Shown here: positions 14,056 to 23,179 of the stretch, one piece after another | Position numbering within the stretch: the first letter of the stretch is position 1 | How the letters are laid out: each line of letters opens with the position of its first letter | From: JBKPCD01 sp046727175 | GTDB taxonomy: Bacteria > Acidobacteriota > Vicinamibacteria > Vicinamibacterales > 2-12-FULL-66-21 | Assembly: GCA_046727175.1 (NCBI GenBank) | Contig: JBKPCD010000087.1 | Location: 1 to 27,407 of the forward strand | Reading direction: 5' to 3' | Length of the DNA stretch: 27,407 nucleotides | Notes under the pieces: model-generated | Told to the model about the DNA's origin: nothing | Seen by the model: only the letters and a program-made list of their open reading frames with translations | The model's database searches: none | Program-made: the position numbers and the translations under genes

Positions 14056-16491
14056 TCACCTGACGACGATCACCAGTTGCTGTCTGACCGGGTAGCCATC
14101 GCGACCGTAGGCTGTCAGCTTGTAAAGCGTCGTGCGTACTGGCGCAACGGGAAAACAACTCATCGTCCGCGTAGGGTTGACCTCGCCGACGCCGGGTTCA
14201 ACGCGCGCCAGCAGGGTGTCGCTAACGGCGTAGCAGAGCTGTGTAGGCCGACCTGTCGCGATCGAGCCGGGTCGCGGACTGAAGATGAGGATACTCGCCC
14301 GATCCGTGCCGGGTGCCTGCGGCGCCGGAGGAGTAACCGCCGGATCGCCCGCGGGCATCTCCAAATCGGAGCGCACAGGCACAGCACCTGGCCCTTCCGG
14401 CTGTGACTCTCGCGCTGCAATAGTACCAACCTGGACGACCACTCGCTGGCGCACACTCTCTCCGCCCGTTCCCTGCGCGGTCAGCACGTAGTTGGTCGTT
14501 TCCATCGGTGTGGCCGATACGCAGTTTCGCCGGACACCGCCAAGCTCGCCCACGTCGGGATCGATGCGGACACGAGTACCATTCGCGACGTCGTAGCACA
14601 GGCGCACCGTCTCACCTGGTGCGATGCGATCGGGAACAGCGGAGAACTGCAGCACGCGCAGTTCAGGGGCCGTTCGCAGTGGCGCGGGAGTGTTCGGAGT
14701 GCTGGCCGTACTTCCTCCGAGACCGCTCTGGAGGAAGGAACCGATGCTCGCAACGTTCCAAGACCTCCAGGATGTCCCTGCGGGTGTAGCCCAGTAAGCG
14801 AGCGCTCCTCCGAATACCGCGAACAGCAGCGCCGCGAGCAGAACAACGCCGACGCTCTTCTTCTTCCGGATGCGAATGGCCGGCTGGATTTCATCTCGAA
14901 GCAGCAGCGAATCGAGGTCCAGCCCATCGTCAAGTGGAGTTGTCGGGCGGTCACGCGAGGAATCGGATGCGGGCGCGAGGACGAAACCGAGGTTTCGCCG
15001 GCTGGCAGCGGCAGCGGCATCGTCGCTCAGCGCCTCGCGCAGCTTCACGGCCTGATTCAACAACGCGCGCGCGACGCCTGGCTCCCCGAGACATAGGGCT
15101 CGAGTGCCCATTTCATGAAGCGCCCAGGCCTCGACCGATCGATCCCCGATTGCCTTGGCCGCGGCAACGCAGCGTTCGAGGGTGATCGCCCAGGCGCCCC
15201 ATCGCGCGCCGACGACCAGTGCTCCCTCGAGGAGCTGACCAAGCCGAAGGACTTCGCCCCAGCGCCGGGCGTCAGCTGCGCACTGCTGCACGCTCATCAG
15301 AGCTTCGGATTCTTCCAGCAACGTGTCAGGGCTACGACGGTACCGTTCGACCCACGCGGTGAAGTACGTGATGGCGCGATTCACCCAGGGCTTCAGGTCT
15401 TCCGTTCGGCGAAGCCGGTCGCCGACACCGTCTGCCAGTTGATGGCGGGATTGGCTGCTGACGACGAGGCCTCGGCGGACGAGCGACATCAACGATGGCT
15501 CGATATCCGAGACTGCTGTGATGCCGGAGACGTGCTGAGCCCGGAGCGGCACGCCAGGCAGCGCGGTCAACGCCAACAAGGCTCGCCGCTGCTTGTCATC
15601 GACCGACGCCATAAGCTCGGTGATGAGGCTTTCCGGCCCGATCCCGCGCGCGCACCCTTCGATCGACCTTCCCTGCTCACGGACGATGGCCGCGGCCTGC
15701 TGGATTCGAAGCGGGTGCCCTCCAATGGCCGCGCAGAGACTGGCTGCCGCCGATCGCTCCGTGCCTTCGAGCGAACGCTCGATCTCTCGCTCCAGGAGCA
15801 ACACGGCATCCTCGAGTGGCAGGCCTTTAAGCGACAGGCTGCGCACCTCACCCCACAGGCACCGCTCGCGCGTCGCAACGGCGAACGCCGATTGCGGCGC
15901 GATATCGAGCACCTGTTCCAACTCGTCCTGCGCCAGGTCAACATCGTCGAGGAAGATCAACGCCTGCTTTTCCTGAAGGGCGCGCCGGATCTCTGCCTCA
16001 GTGGGTTTGCAGATCCCGTCGCTCTCGTAGAAAGCTTCGAAGATGAGCTGCTGGAGATCGCCGAACGTTTGATGCCGCGCCGGTACGTAGACGATGCCGT
16101 CCGCAAACGAGGCGGTTCGCGAATGATGCGCGAGGTGTCGCAGGACTGCCGTCTTGCCGATACCGCGCTCGCCGCTCATTTCAATGGGAAGGCCGGCGTC
16201 GAGTGCCGAGAGAGCCGTGGCCAACTCCGGCCGGCGATCCAACAGGCCGCGAATCAACTTCGGGCGGAGGAGAATCGGCGTGGGTCGGGAACGAATGTGC
16301 GCGCGTTCGGTCCGTGAAGCCTCGCGGACCAAGGCGCCGCACGGGTCGCCGATCTGCAGGACATATCGGCCAACGGCTACTTGACCAGTGATCGCGCCGT
16401 ACATTGAAGGTCGCTGGACGGGCGCGTCCGGATGGCCGGACCGAGCAGCCATCTGCTGATCAAGCCGGTCGAGGTCTAGCTTGATCGTCAT
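14056..16491 (-). CDS. Membrane-anchored NB-ARC/STAND ATPase with two periplasmic Ig-like repeats
   Basis: The protein is 811 residues. The Walker A site is GERGIGKT (107-114), Walker B is LIFLDDVD (178-185), a sensor-like VATRER is at 205-210, and GGHPL (257-261) is the NB-ARC GxP motif. A winged-helix-like segment (~300-350) and TPR-like helices (~370-500) follow. One membrane helix (~546-567) comes after the basic IRIRKKK, which places the N-terminus in the cytoplasm. Outside are two related Ig-like domains, 612-688 and 733-810. Both have LCY...V, P.VGE, a second Cys, TT.Y.LTA.G and VRQ..V.VV. Cys632/657 and Cys753/779 could form disulfides in the periplasm. STAND ATPases are oligomerising signal switches. 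It lies 169 bases downstream of a same-strand Ser/Thr kinase. The ligand is unknown. Confidence 0.83.
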   Translation of the reverse strand: MTIKLDLDRLDQQMAARSGHPDAPVQRPSMYGAITGQVAVGRYVLQIGDPCGALVREASRTERAHIRSRPTPILLRPKLIRGLLDRRPELATALSALDAGLPIEMSGERGIGKTAVLRHLAHHSRTASFADGIVYVPARHQTFGDLQQLIFEAFYESDGICKPTEAEIRRALQEKQALIFLDDVDLAQDELEQVLDIAPQSAFAVATRERCLWGEVRSLSLKGLPLEDAVLLLEREIERSLEGTERSAAASLCAAIGGHPLRIQQAAAIVREQGRSIEGCARGIGPESLITELMASVDDKQRRALLALTALPGVPLRAQHVSGITAVSDIEPSLMSLVRRGLVVSSQSRHQLADGVGDRLRRTEDLKPWVNRAITYFTAWVERYRRSPDTLLEESEALMSVQQCAADARRWGEVLRLGQLLEGALVVGARWGAWAITLERCVAAAKAIGDRSVEAWALHEMGTRALCLGEPGVARALLNQAVKLREALSDDAAAAASRRNLGFVLAPASDSSRDRPTTPLDDGLDLDSLLLRDEIQPAIRIRKKKSVGVVLLAALLFAVFGGALAYWATPAGTSWRSWNVASIGSFLQSGLGGSTASTPNTPAPLRTAPELRVLQFSAVPDRIAPGETVRLCYDVANGTRVRIDPDVGELGGVRRNCVSATPMETTNYVLTAQGTGGESVRQRVVVQVGTIAARESQPEGPGAVPVRSDLEMPAGDPAVTPPAPQAPGTDRASILIFSPRPGSIATGRPTQLCYAVSDTLLARVEPGVGEVNPTRTMSCFPVAPVRTTLYKLTAYGRDGYPVRQQLVIVVR

Positions 16492-16660
16492 TCCCGGCAG
16501 AACTGACGGTGGAGCACCGGTAGTGTCCCCAAGTGCGATGTTTCACATTTTACGATGAAGACAAGCGAAACAGGGCCAAGTGTGCGGAAACTTGGCGCAG
16601 CCACCGCTAGACGCACGACGTTTTACAGGCCCGTCGCGACTACGACACGCCGGTCGGGAG
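16492..16660 (-). other. Gap between kinase and STAND genes
   Basis: These 169 bases hold no gene. Only a weak GGGA precedes the STAND ATG. No strong terminator or promoter was found, so co-transcription of the pair is possible. Confidence 0.4.
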
Positions 16661-19078
16661 CTACGATCGCCACCCCATTTGGCGCATGAATTCGATGTGC
16701 CGCCCGCAGCCGTGGAGGTTCTCGATGAGCGGCGATACGTAATAGAACGGCGATGCGCCGTCATCGTACGCCCTGGCCTCCCACTCGAGCGCACGCTCGA
16801 GATCGTTCAGGCCGGCGTAGATATACGTCATGCAATGCGGAGGGACGTATCGATGGCTGGCTATCTCGTCGAGCTCCTTCAGGATCGCGCGGGCCACGTC
16901 GGCCGCGCCGCTCCGTGCGTAGTAGTGACCCAGCACGCCGAGATAGAAAGGCGCGCGGCCCGACATGGAAACGGCCCGTTCACCGATCTCGATCGCGTCT
17001 GCGAGCTGCCCCTGCAGCGCGCGGCACATGCCGATCACGTGGATGCCGAGGATGAAACGGGGATCGATTTCCAGGCTCTTCTCGCATTCGAGGATCGCTT
17101 CTTTGTAGCGTCGCGCGAGATACAACGTGTGACCCGCTCCGGCATTGATGAGTGGCGACAACGGCTCGATCTCCTGTGCCCTGCGGACCTCGTTCATCGC
17201 GCTTGCGACATCGCCCTGCAGCACCATCAGCCACGAGTGATAGATACGGGTCACGGCCTGACTCGGATCCAGCTCCAGGGCGCGTGTGAACTCGCTCGAT
17301 GCCCCTGACATGTCCCAATCGTTGGCCAGCTTGATGAGGGCCAGCGATGTGTGCGCTTCAGCAAGATTGGGATCGAGCGCCAACGCCCGCTCGGCAGCCG
17401 CGGCCGCCTGCGCGAAGGCCGAACGTGGCCGCTGCACCGCATAAATGCCCATGAACGAATAGGCGTCGGCCAATCCGGCGTACGCCAGCGCATAGCCGGC
17501 GTCCTCTTCGATCGCCTCCTTGAAATGATCGAGCGCTGTCATCAGGCCGCCGTGGTACCGCCGCGTCCAGTAAAAGCGTCCCTTCGAATACGACTGATAC
17601 GCGCGCGAGTTGTGCGTGTGCGGACGGATCAATGGCTGCCGGGGAAACTCGGCGAGCGACACCTTCAATCGATCCACGACGCTTCGGGCGATTTCGTCCT
17701 CAACAGCGAACACGTCCGCGATCGATCGATCGTAGCCCTCCGACCAGAGATGACATCCGTCCGCGGCGCTTACGAGCTGTGCCGTGATGCGCACCCGCTC
17801 GCCCGACTTCCGGACGGTGCCTTCGAGTACCGCATCGACGTTGAGCTGCCGGCACACACTCCGAATATCCGTGTCAGTCTGGGCGGCGCGAAATGCCGAC
17901 GTGCGCGAAGCCACACGGAGCCCGGGCACCTTGGCCAGGCCGGTCAGCAGCTCCTCCGCAAGGCCGTTGCAGAAGTACTCGATATCGCCATCGGGTCCGA
18001 GATTTACAAAAGGCAGCACGGCAATCGACGACGACGGCCCCGGCTGAGACAAGCCAGCGATACTCTCCGCCCGCTCGGACGAGCTCTCGAGCTCCAGTGC
18101 GCTCACCAGCTCCTGCTGTATTGCGCCGCTGCTTCGATATCGGCGAGCGGGGTCGCCTTCCAGTGCCCGTTCGACGACCTGCACGAATCGGCCTGGCAGA
18201 TCCGGTCGAACGTCGGCCAGCCGCTGGCGCCGTTCTCGAACGTGCGCTGCTCCGACTTCGGGCAGCGTCGCGCCGGTGACCGGGTATGTGTTCGTCACGA
18301 GATGGAACAACAACACGCCGATGCTGTAGATGTCGCTCGCGATCGTCGCGGGCGCGCCGTCGAAGAGCTCGGGCGCCAGATACAGGGGGGTCCCGGTGAT
18401 CCGTTCGCCCGGCGTGCGGTCCGCCCGGATTTCGCCAGCGCCGAAATCCATCAGCACGATGCGGCCGCCGGCCTCGCGCATCACGTTTTGCGCCTTGATA
18501 TCACGATGAACGAGGCCGGCCTTGTGCACCGCCGCGACGGCGCGACACAGGTCGATCCCGATCAGCGCCGCCTCGCGCGGTCCAAGCACGCCGCGTGTCG
18601 ACAGCACCCGCGTCAGCGTGAGCCCGTCGACGAATTCCATCCACAGGCCCAGGACGCCATCGTATTGATCCACGCCGAAAACCGTAACGACATTCGGGTG
18701 CCGGACGCGCGCGAGCAGACGGGCTTCCTGGATGATCTCCGCGGAGCGGCCGGTCTCGCGCAGGAGCTTCACCGCCACCTCGCGCTCCAGCATGGCGTCC
18801 CATGCGAGATACACGGTGGCGAACTGGCCGTGGCCGATCTCGTGCCGGAGCTCCAGCGGGCCCCATCGCGCGCTCCCCTCGCGGCCCTCTGCGGCGGCTG
18901 CGGACGCGGGAGGATGTGATCCGCGGTGCACGGCGGCGAGATCCGCGATCGTGCGCAAATCCTCCACGAGTTGCCGTTGCTCGCCGCTGGTGACGCTGGA
19001 CCCGGCAGCCTGCCAGTCAGGCTCCGTCCCGTCAGCAATCGCTCCTGCGAGTTTGATCAGCAGCGGATCATCGGACAT
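16661..19078 (-). CDS. Ser/Thr protein kinase with TolB-like domain and TPR region
   Basis: The protein is 805 residues. After a ~70-residue lead, the kinase domain (74-~330) has a glycine loop IGHGQFATVY (81-90), Lys104 in VAVK, the catalytic loop HRDIKAQN (191-198), DFG (211-213) and APE (235-237), so all key residues are present. Residues ~350-475 (SIAVLPFVNLGPDGDIEYFC, GLRVASRTSAF, DAVLEGTVRKSG) match the TolB N-terminal-like/FlgO-type domain seen in many kinase and adenylate-cyclase fusions. From ~490 to the end come TPR repeats. There is no membrane helix, so it should be cytosolic. It lies upstream of the STAND ATPase on the same strand. The ATG has no ribosome site but follows a TATAAT by eight bases, so a leaderless transcript is likely. 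Confidence 0.88.
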   Translation of the reverse strand: MSDDPLLIKLAGAIADGTEPDWQAAGSSVTSGEQRQLVEDLRTIADLAAVHRGSHPPASAAAAEGREGSARWGPLELRHEIGHGQFATVYLAWDAMLEREVAVKLLRETGRSAEIIQEARLLARVRHPNVVTVFGVDQYDGVLGLWMEFVDGLTLTRVLSTRGVLGPREAALIGIDLCRAVAAVHKAGLVHRDIKAQNVMREAGGRIVLMDFGAGEIRADRTPGERITGTPLYLAPELFDGAPATIASDIYSIGVLLFHLVTNTYPVTGATLPEVGAAHVRERRQRLADVRPDLPGRFVQVVERALEGDPARRYRSSGAIQQELVSALELESSSERAESIAGLSQPGPSSSIAVLPFVNLGPDGDIEYFCNGLAEELLTGLAKVPGLRVASRTSAFRAAQTDTDIRSVCRQLNVDAVLEGTVRKSGERVRITAQLVSAADGCHLWSEGYDRSIADVFAVEDEIARSVVDRLKVSLAEFPRQPLIRPHTHNSRAYQSYSKGRFYWTRRYHGGLMTALDHFKEAIEEDAGYALAYAGLADAYSFMGIYAVQRPRSAFAQAAAAAERALALDPNLAEAHTSLALIKLANDWDMSGASSEFTRALELDPSQAVTRIYHSWLMVLQGDVASAMNEVRRAQEIEPLSPLINAGAGHTLYLARRYKEAILECEKSLEIDPRFILGIHVIGMCRALQGQLADAIEIGERAVSMSGRAPFYLGVLGHYYARSGAADVARAILKELDEIASHRYVPPHCMTYIYAGLNDLERALEWEARAYDDGASPFYYVSPLIENLHGCGRHIEFMRQMGWRS

Positions 19079-19086
19079 GGCTGGCG

Positions 19087-19092
19087 ATTATA
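19087..19092 (-). promoter_or_regulatory. TATAAT -10 box of the kinase gene, probable leaderless start
   Basis: On the minus strand a perfect TATAAT ends eight bases before the ATG at 19078. Transcription would begin within a base or two of the start codon. The -35 is poor (TGACCG at about 18 bases). Confidence 0.5.
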
Positions 19093-19237
19093 CGAACACG
19101 GCGGCTCATCCGGTCAGATGGAATAACGTTCGCGGCGACCGTTTTCAACGGCCTCGCGGCCGTGCCTTCGTGTCGCTTTTCGTTCGGACATCAGCGCAAA
19201 GGCCAGACGGGCGGCGCGCTGACCCTGATCGGGGTGA

Positions 19238-21598
19238 TTAGTGTGTCGCCACTGGATTAAGCCAGATCGGCTGCACGAATGCGCCGTTCCCGGCTGAATC
19301 CCATACCGCAAGGCGCACCCACGACTTGCCCGTGGCATCGAACGGAATCGTAAACTTCCCGCTCGAGCAGGCCAATACGTCAGTCGCACGAACGATCGTG
19401 CGATCGACTCTTTTCCCGTCTCCCCAGACGACTTCGACGAACTCGAGCGGGTACGTCCACTCGACGCTCGCCTGAACGGTGCGCTTGTTCCCGGCCCCCT
19501 CAACTTTATAGTCGGTTATCAAGATCTCGCCTGTCGTGACCCAGAAGTCGCCGTTGCGAATCGACCTGAGAATCGGCGTCCAGTCTTCGGTCGGGCCAGG
19601 CAGTTTGTCGATCTTCACGTAGCTCACGGGGTGACCGGGATAGATGTCGTCCTCGGGGCCCTTGCGGTACGTGTCGACGTCCGCGATCAGGTACTTTGGT
19701 CGCAGTCCGGAGTTCGCGTACATGTTGTTCATTGTGTCCAGGGCATCGAAGCACCGCCACTCGCACAGACGCTGTTCCGAGAGGTCCTGGCCCATGCCCG
19801 GCTTGAAGGCGAGCCCGAGATAACGGTCGTTCTTCACGTACGGCTTATCGAAGATGGCGTCGGGATAACCGGTTGTTCCCTTCGTGCGCGGATGCGCGTG
19901 AAACCAGTAGCCGTCCTCGGCGTCGAGCATCTGCTGCACGTCGTCGGCGTTCGCCGTGTGATAGACCTTTCCGAAGCCAGACACGTTTTCCGTGAACGGC
20001 TGGTTCGGCTCGCGCCGCCGGGTCCAATACACGTTCTTCGGGAACATGATGTTGTAGTGTCCACCGAAATACACGCTCGGCTCTTCCCAGGGCGTGACCA
20101 GGAAATCCCTATCGGACGCCTTCTGTGAGGCGAGGCCATAGTCGCGCTGATCCTCGAGGCGTCCAAGCCCTGTGTCAGCGCCGCGAAGATCGCCGTGGAA
20201 ATCGCTCAGGCCGACGATGTTGATGCCTGCCGCGCGCATGACCATCAGATCCTGGAACGTATTGTCGAGCGAACCCGATGCGCGCTGCCGCTCCGTGAAC
20301 CGCAGATGGAAGTGGTTCACCATCGTCTTGTATCCCGGAACAGGCTTGAAGTGATCTCCGCGAGTGAAGTTCATCACTGCCTGACGCGTCGCCTCGGCCG
20401 GCTCCGGACTCGCCAGAAAGTAGACGGCCATTCGCTGCCAGGTGCCAGGCGGCGCGTTGTACAGGGCGAAGTTGTCGGCGTATTCCTGCACCTCTTCGCC
20501 GTCCGCCTGCCGGATGCCGAAGCCATACTGCGAGTCGCTGTCTTTGCGGTACCACACGTATCCGAGATTCGTGTCGACCTCACGCGTGAAGAAGAAGACG
20601 TGGGGCGGCGTGAACGTAGCCAGCGAACCGCCCTTTCCTTCCGCGATGAGCACACGGTTCTTCGCCCGCACCGTGACACGAGTCTCGTTCGTGGTGCCGC
20701 CGAACTCGTACTGTTGCGCTTCCCCGCCAGTATCGCGCCACGCGACACGAGGCATGAGCGAGGTGGAAAGACCCTTCAGCCCCGCCTCGTATTTGTACGC
20801 CACCGACGGTTCGTCCGTTTTTGCGATCGCTTCCATACGGAACATGTTCGTGCCGCGATAGCTGGTGAACCGCAGCGTGCCCGCGAAGACTCCCATCGAC
20901 AAACCGGGGAACGTCACTTCGAGCCGTGCGCCATCCGTCTTCACGCTGCACGAATGTGTCGAAAACGTGGCACTTGCGCGGCGGATCTCCTTGGGATCCC
21001 GCGGCGCGCCGTACACGCGTCCGACACCTCCGGTGCGCGCATTCGCTGCACGGGTCCGACCTTCGGCAGCCTCAGCGACTGCACCGCGTCCGCTCTCTGC
21101 CAGACGAGGCGCCGGTATGACCAGCGGCGCATCCCAGAAGGCGTACCACTTGTTCTTCTCGATCACCTCCGGCGTGATTTTCACCCCGAGTTCCTCGAGC
21201 GGCGCCCCCTGTTGCATCGTCATGCGACGCAGTCCGCTCAGGACGGAATATTCGGGCGTCAGATTCTGCCCCAGTGGTCTCCATTGACCGCCTGGCTTTC
21301 TTACGGCCAGCTCGCGAATGAGAGGCTGGCCGTTGTCAATGGCATAGCGCGCACGGAGCTCGGACCCGCCGCCGGCCTCCCACACGACGACGAGTACCTC
21401 CTGGTCCAGTACGGCTGTCAGGCCGGCGCTGGCCTTGTACTCGGTCAGATCGCACTCGAGCGGAGCGAACGCCGGTGTCGGCTGAACGGCAGTCGTGGCC
21501 GACGTCAGAAGGATTGCGGATGCGGCGACACCATAAGGAGCGGCGGCGCAGACAACTTTTCTGACGCCGTACACGGGAAACGAGAAAACCCGAGACAT
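19238..21598 (-). CDS. Large secreted PHP/CehA-McbA-like metallohydrolase candidate
   Basis: The protein is 786 residues from ATG 21598, which follows GGGAG by seven bases; the in-frame ATG 21619 is the alternative. An open frame continues to 22468 but runs antisense-like through the PPK2 gene and is not real. Residues 1-45 form a signal peptide (VVCAAAPYGVAASAILLTSA). The N-terminal half is beta-rich and unrecognised. The second half has metal-site-like motifs: HFH (429-431), GLSDFHGD (463-470), GGHYNIMFPK (512-521), WFHAHPR (565-571) and ADVDTYRK (639-646). The C-terminal region NGDFWVTTGEILIT and WVRLAVWDSAGNGAFVQPIW resembles the end of CehA/McbA-type PHP proteins. It follows PPK2 by ~50 bases. 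The enzymatic role is inferred. Confidence 0.6.
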   Translation of the reverse strand: MSRVFSFPVYGVRKVVCAAAPYGVAASAILLTSATTAVQPTPAFAPLECDLTEYKASAGLTAVLDQEVLVVVWEAGGGSELRARYAIDNGQPLIRELAVRKPGGQWRPLGQNLTPEYSVLSGLRRMTMQQGAPLEELGVKITPEVIEKNKWYAFWDAPLVIPAPRLAESGRGAVAEAAEGRTRAANARTGGVGRVYGAPRDPKEIRRASATFSTHSCSVKTDGARLEVTFPGLSMGVFAGTLRFTSYRGTNMFRMEAIAKTDEPSVAYKYEAGLKGLSTSLMPRVAWRDTGGEAQQYEFGGTTNETRVTVRAKNRVLIAEGKGGSLATFTPPHVFFFTREVDTNLGYVWYRKDSDSQYGFGIRQADGEEVQEYADNFALYNAPPGTWQRMAVYFLASPEPAEATRQAVMNFTRGDHFKPVPGYKTMVNHFHLRFTERQRASGSLDNTFQDLMVMRAAGINIVGLSDFHGDLRGADTGLGRLEDQRDYGLASQKASDRDFLVTPWEEPSVYFGGHYNIMFPKNVYWTRRREPNQPFTENVSGFGKVYHTANADDVQQMLDAEDGYWFHAHPRTKGTTGYPDAIFDKPYVKNDRYLGLAFKPGMGQDLSEQRLCEWRCFDALDTMNNMYANSGLRPKYLIADVDTYRKGPEDDIYPGHPVSYVKIDKLPGPTEDWTPILRSIRNGDFWVTTGEILITDYKVEGAGNKRTVQASVEWTYPLEFVEVVWGDGKRVDRTIVRATDVLACSSGKFTIPFDATGKSWVRLAVWDSAGNGAFVQPIWLNPVATH

Positions 21599-21626
21599 TT
21601 GCCATCTCCCATTTGCCATTCCCCAT
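21596..21626 (-). repeat. Heptamer repeat of start codons before the secreted protein gene
   Basis: On the minus strand four consecutive seven-base units each begin with ATG (ATGGGGA, ATGGCAA, ATGGGAG, ATGGCAA) and are followed by the ATG at 21598. Five ATGs spaced by seven bases fall in all three frames. Gain or loss of a unit would change which ATG is in frame. Confidence 0.65.
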
Positions 21627-21651
21627 CGGGCCGTCTTTTTCAAGCGGCCTG

Positions 21652-23178
21652 CTAAGCGAGGTGCGACTGCAACCGATCGCAGACCGTCGCGAGGACCTTC
21701 AACCGGGCAAAGTACTTGTCGTTGGCCTCGACGAGCGTCCACGGCGCCTGACGCGTGCTGGTTCGCTCGATCATGTCGTTGACGGCCTGCTCGTAGCCGT
21801 CCCACTGCTTTCGATTCCTCCAGTCCTCGTCGGTCAGCTTCCAGCGCTTGTACGCGGCGGTCTCCCGCGCGCGGAAGCGCTTGAGCTGCTCGTCCTTCGT
21901 GATGTGAACCCAGTACTTCGCGAGGACGATCCCATGAGCGCCCAGCTGGGCCTCGAACTGGTTGATCTCGGCGTACGCGCGCATCCACTCCTGTTCTGAC
22001 GCGAAGCCTTCGACCCGCTCGACGAGCACGCGTCCGTACCAGCTTCGGTCGAAGATCGTCACACGCCCGCGGCGGGCGAGATGGCGCCAGAAGCGCCACA
22101 GGTAGTGCTGCGCGCGCTCCTCCTCGGTCGGCGCGGCAATGGGAATGACCTGATACGCGCGCGCATCGATCGCTGCGGTGAGTCGCCTGATCGCGCCACC
22201 CTTGCCGGCGGCGTCCCATCCCTCGAACACGAGAATGGTCGAAATCCCACGTCGCTGCGCTTTTCTGTGAAGAGTGTTGAGCCGTCCCTGGAACCGCTCG
22301 AGCTTCGTTCTGTATTGCTTTTGATCGACGCGCTGCGACATATCGAGCTTGCTGAGGATCGTCGGCTGGCTGACGACATCCGACTGGCGCGCCTTCGGGA
22401 GCGGTGGCGCCTTGCGACTCTTGCCGTGCGCCAAGCTCTGAGTCGCAGAGACGGGATTGCCCGCCCACTCGCCCAGCCGCCTGCGGATCGCGTCGCGGAT
22501 GGTGCTCGCGACCGTCAGGCTTCGATAGTGCTCGTCGGCGCCTTCCACGATCGCCCAGGGCGCGTTCGCGAGGCTCGTGCGCGTGACGATCTCTTCGGCC
22601 GCATCAATGAAACGGCCGTACAGCTTCCAGTTGGCCCACTGTTCCCGCGTCACACGCCAGCGGGTGAGCGCATCTTTCTGCAGCTTCCTGAGGCGGGCCT
22701 TCTGCGACTGCTTGTCCAGGTGCATCCAGAACTTGAGGATCAGCGCGCCGTCATCGGTCAGCCCGCGCTCGAAGTCGATGATCTCGTCGAGCCGCGCGCC
22801 GAACTCGGCGCGGCTCAACCGCCGGTGAACACGGTCGACGAGCGGACGTGAGTACCAGGCGCTCAAAAAGAAGCCAATGCGCCCCTTCGGAGGCAGGTCC
22901 CGCCAGAACCGCCAGTACTCGGGGCGTTCGCGCTCCTCGTCGGATGGGGGGCCGTACGCCCGCGTCAGCAGCCAGCGCGGATCCATCCACTCGTTGAGAA
23001 GATTGACGCTCTCGCTCTTGCCGGCGCCGTCCACGCCGCCAAAAAGGATGATCACGGACGACCGGCGGGCAGCGCGCAGCTGATTCTGCACGTCGAGCAG
23101 TTCCTCGCGCAGCGCGGGGACCCGCGATTTGTACTCGGCGCTCGAGACCTTCCGTCCCAGCTCGGCGGCTTCGAACAT
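21652..23178 (-). CDS. pap: Two-domain PPK2, polyphosphate:AMP phosphotransferase (class II)
   Basis: The protein is 508 residues made of two fused PPK2 domains, the size and layout of class II PPK2 (Pap), which makes ADP from AMP and polyphosphate in the cytosol. The N-terminal domain has a Walker A GGVDGAGKS (47-55), but its Walker B region is FLSAWYSRP (104-112), without the catalytic Asp. The C-terminal domain has EGWDAAGKG (319-327) and an intact FDRSWYGR (376-383), plus RQAPWTLVEANDK (476-488). Activity should sit in the C-terminal domain, as in characterised members. The start ATG lies one base after the adk stop, with GAGGGTGAG as ribosome site. Adk downstream in the pathway would turn the ADP into ATP and AMP. 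Confidence 0.9.
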   Translation of the reverse strand: MFEAAELGRKVSSAEYKSRVPALREELLDVQNQLRAARRSSVIILFGGVDGAGKSESVNLLNEWMDPRWLLTRAYGPPSDEERERPEYWRFWRDLPPKGRIGFFLSAWYSRPLVDRVHRRLSRAEFGARLDEIIDFERGLTDDGALILKFWMHLDKQSQKARLRKLQKDALTRWRVTREQWANWKLYGRFIDAAEEIVTRTSLANAPWAIVEGADEHYRSLTVASTIRDAIRRRLGEWAGNPVSATQSLAHGKSRKAPPLPKARQSDVVSQPTILSKLDMSQRVDQKQYRTKLERFQGRLNTLHRKAQRRGISTILVFEGWDAAGKGGAIRRLTAAIDARAYQVIPIAAPTEEERAQHYLWRFWRHLARRGRVTIFDRSWYGRVLVERVEGFASEQEWMRAYAEINQFEAQLGAHGIVLAKYWVHITKDEQLKRFRARETAAYKRWKLTDEDWRNRKQWDGYEQAVNDMIERTSTRQAPWTLVEANDKYFARLKVLATVCDRLQSHLA

Positions 23179-23179
23179 C

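Noticed and set aside
15115..16317. 400-codon plus-strand frame opposite the STAND gene
   Set aside because: Arg-rich and featureless; the minus strand holds Walker motifs and Ig repeats.
17351..18919. 522-codon plus-strand frame opposite the kinase
   Set aside because: No motifs; the kinase residues on the other strand are complete.
21599..22468. N-terminal extension of the secreted PHP-like protein
   Set aside because: It lies inside the PPK2 gene in another frame, is Arg/Gly-rich, and a signal peptide with a ribosome site begins at 21598.
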